Source of the DNA: Ursus arctos
Lineage: Eukaryota; Chordata; Mammalia; Carnivora; Ursidae
Assembly: GCF_023065955.2 (NCBI RefSeq)
Contig: NW_026623100.1
Coordinates: forward strand, 70,188,727-70,252,726
Direction of reading: 5' to 3'
DNA: 64,000 nt
Under the pieces are notes generated by a model. It was not told the DNA's origin. It saw only the letters and a list, made by a program, of their open reading frames with translations, and did no database searches. Position numbers and translations under genes: made by a program. Shown one piece after another: positions 62,534-64,000 of the stretch; position 1 is the first letter of the stretch; each line of letters starts with the position of its first letter.

Positions 62534-62689
62534 CGAGGGAACTGGTGAGGATCGGCTCTGTGTGTAGCAAGTGGGGATGGCACCTCCCACCAAAGGGCCA
62601 GGAAGAGTCAGGATTGGAGGGTGCTGCAGGGGGAGCCTGGGCAGGTCCAGGCTCTGGGGCCCAAGCCAGGGTGGGGAGGGCTGTAAAGG

Positions 62690-62790
62690 GCCATTTGCCC
62701 AGTCCCCTCACTGTTCAGTGGAGAACCTGAGGTCCGAGATGACAGAGGCAAGGCATTTGCCAAAGCTTAAAGGCAAGGAGACAGATTTTG
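62690..62790 (-). mobile_element. MIR fragment, antisense (weak)
   Basis: 'ctgttcagtggagaacctgaggtccgagatgacagaggcaaggcatttgccaaagc' resembles reverse MIR core. Confidence 0.5.
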
Positions 62791-62974
62791 AGAATGTAGA
62801 GGCAAGCACTTAAATAAGGGGCTCTAAGAGAACAGACTCCTTCCTCGGAAAAATGTGTATGTGCTCATACACTCCAAAATTTGCATAAATGACAAGGGAG
62901 TCAGACTCCTTGAAGTCCATCTTTGTGATCTTAGCTACAAAGTCATGATCTTTACAAAACAAAACGGAAACTTT

Positions 62975-63665
62975 TGAGTGACAACACCCACCATAAACAA
63001 AGTACAAAGGCAAATGCAAAAGTACAAAAAATACTTGCAACTTCTTTAAAAGAGGGGGTTACTCTCCTAATAAGTAAGGAGCTTCTAAAACTAAAGGAGA
63101 AAGCAACGAACAATCCTATTTTAAAATGGGCAGAATGGCTGTTAAATATATATATTTTTAAACACTACTCAAACGTACCCATCAGAGATGCACATTTAAA
63201 CTACCCGACATACCATTTCTTACCTATTAGCACAAATCTGTAAGTTTGACATCACACCATTTGGGAGAAGCTGCGGCATTTTCAGACTTAGAGGAATGAA
63301 AAATGTTACAACCCCATGGAGGCAAGATCTAGGAAAATTCCATGTGCATTTATCCGTTGTTCCAGCAATCCCACTTAGGGACCTATTCCAAAGATACAAA
63401 AAGACACGGGCATGAAGCTCTCCTTTGCAAAACAATACATAATAGTGAGAGACTGGAACCGACTCAGGTATTCTTTGGCAAGGGGCTAGCTGAATGTACG
63501 TCCCCCCAGTGCAGTATTAGGCAGCTGGAACAAGGAATGAAGACTGTATCTCCAACCACTGCTATTGAGTAATATGTCAGTCATAAGATTAAGTGAAAAC
63601 GCAAGGTGCACTGCTGGGTTTATATTATGCTATTGCTTATCTAAGGAAGGAAGGCTACAAACATA
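62975..63665 (+). mobile_element. Old L1 (L1M-type) ORF2 3' region, sense
   Basis: Sense L1 ORF2 order: 'acaaaggcaaatgcaaaagtac', 'agtaaggagcttctaaaactaaaggagaaagc', 'attttaaaatgggcagaatgg', 'catcagagatgcacatttaaactacccgacataccatttcttacc', 'gtttgacatcacaccatttgggagaagctgc', 'ttccagcaatcccacttagggacctattccaaagatac', 'gattaagtgaaaacgcaagg'. Translation gives ISKELLKLKEKATNNPILKW, an ORF2 segment, but frames break often. Confidence 0.85.
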
Positions 63666-64000
63666 CCTCGACTGTGATTTCTGAATTCTCTGAATACCGT
63701 TTCCCACTGAAAGGAACGAGGGCCACTTGGAGAAATGGCTGATTGCAGATCTGAGGAAGGAAATGCACAAGAGCTTAAAGCTTCTTGTCATACCAAAGCC
63801 GAAATCACTGGGACTGTTTCAGAAGGACTCGAGAGCTAACTTGAACAAGCTCCCACCAGCTGAAAATGAGATAATTTGAGCATAAATGGGGGGGGAAAAC
63901 CCACAATAGATTAAAGCACACCAAAGGTGCTAAACCCATGGCTGGCAGCGCTGATAAAGGACAGCTGTGGAAGTCTTGGGACAGCAGGAACAGAGACTGA
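63666..64000 (+). other. Possible continuation of the L1 3' UTR to the window edge
   Basis: 'gaacgagggccacttggagaaatggctgattgcagatctgagg' and 'cataccaaagccgaaatcactgggactg' read like a dispersed repeat that I half recognise, perhaps the L1 3' UTR. It is cut off by the end of the window. Not certain. Confidence 0.4.

Noticed and set aside
1..64000. A multi-gene prokaryote-like system or operon
   Set aside because: No ribosome binding sites, no tightly packed frames, and carnivore SINEs, L1, L2 and MIR throughout.

Overview
The window is mammalian nuclear DNA, and I find no confident protein-coding gene in it. The clearest clue to its origin is a set of thirteen carnivore tRNA-derived SINEs (SINEC), recognised by the 5' start GGGCACCTGGGTGGCTC, a CT-rich 3' half, an AATAAA tail and target-site duplications. 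Two copies (56780-56980 and 59441-59660) carry the variant with GGGCGTGATCCCAG and a 3' half reading CACTCCCCCTGCTTGTG. From memory this form is typical of bears, giant panda and pinnipeds, so an arctoid carnivore is likely. A carnivore-type L1 at 46795-48265 fits this.

Layout. The window is fairly GC-rich and holds many old repeats common to placental mammals: L2 and MIR copies throughout, older L1 pieces, three or four MaLR/MLT1-type LTRs, and hAT-type DNA transposon remnants. From 1 to 19 kb: scattered L2/MIR, a perfect-looking 102-bp tandem duplication (11449-11652), a palindromic element (10735-10915) and a cluster of DNA transposons (15.2-15.9 kb). From 19 to 21 kb: a SINEC cluster. From 22 to 28.5 kb: repeat-poor blocks rich in homeodomain-, POU- and SOX-like motifs, alternating with L2, hAT and MLT1 copies. 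These blocks look like conserved non-coding elements, the best being a CpG-rich block at 27545-28280. From 28.5 to 46 kb: mostly anonymous sequence with L2/MIR and two SINECs. From 46.8 to 48.3 kb: the 5'-truncated carnivore L1, itself hit by a SINEC. From 48.3 to 57 kb: MLT1, MIR and long anonymous stretches. From 57 to 60 kb: old L1, SINECs and an odd CpG-rich degenerate repeat (58855-59268). From 60 to 64 kb: anonymous sequence, a possible conserved element (62090-62520) and a sense L1 fragment.

Interpretation. The mix of ancient repeats and motif-dense, repeat-free islands fits an intergenic region or a long intron with regulatory elements. I could not identify the flanking gene. Many open frames occur, but they look like chance frames in GC-rich DNA or L1 ORF2 remnants. 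Only one short exon-like segment (5394-5465) is worth testing. Repeat family names rest on recalled consensus sequences, not on a database search, and all boundaries are approximate. I saw no CRISPR array, operon, rRNA or intact tRNA, and no sign of a new multi-gene system.
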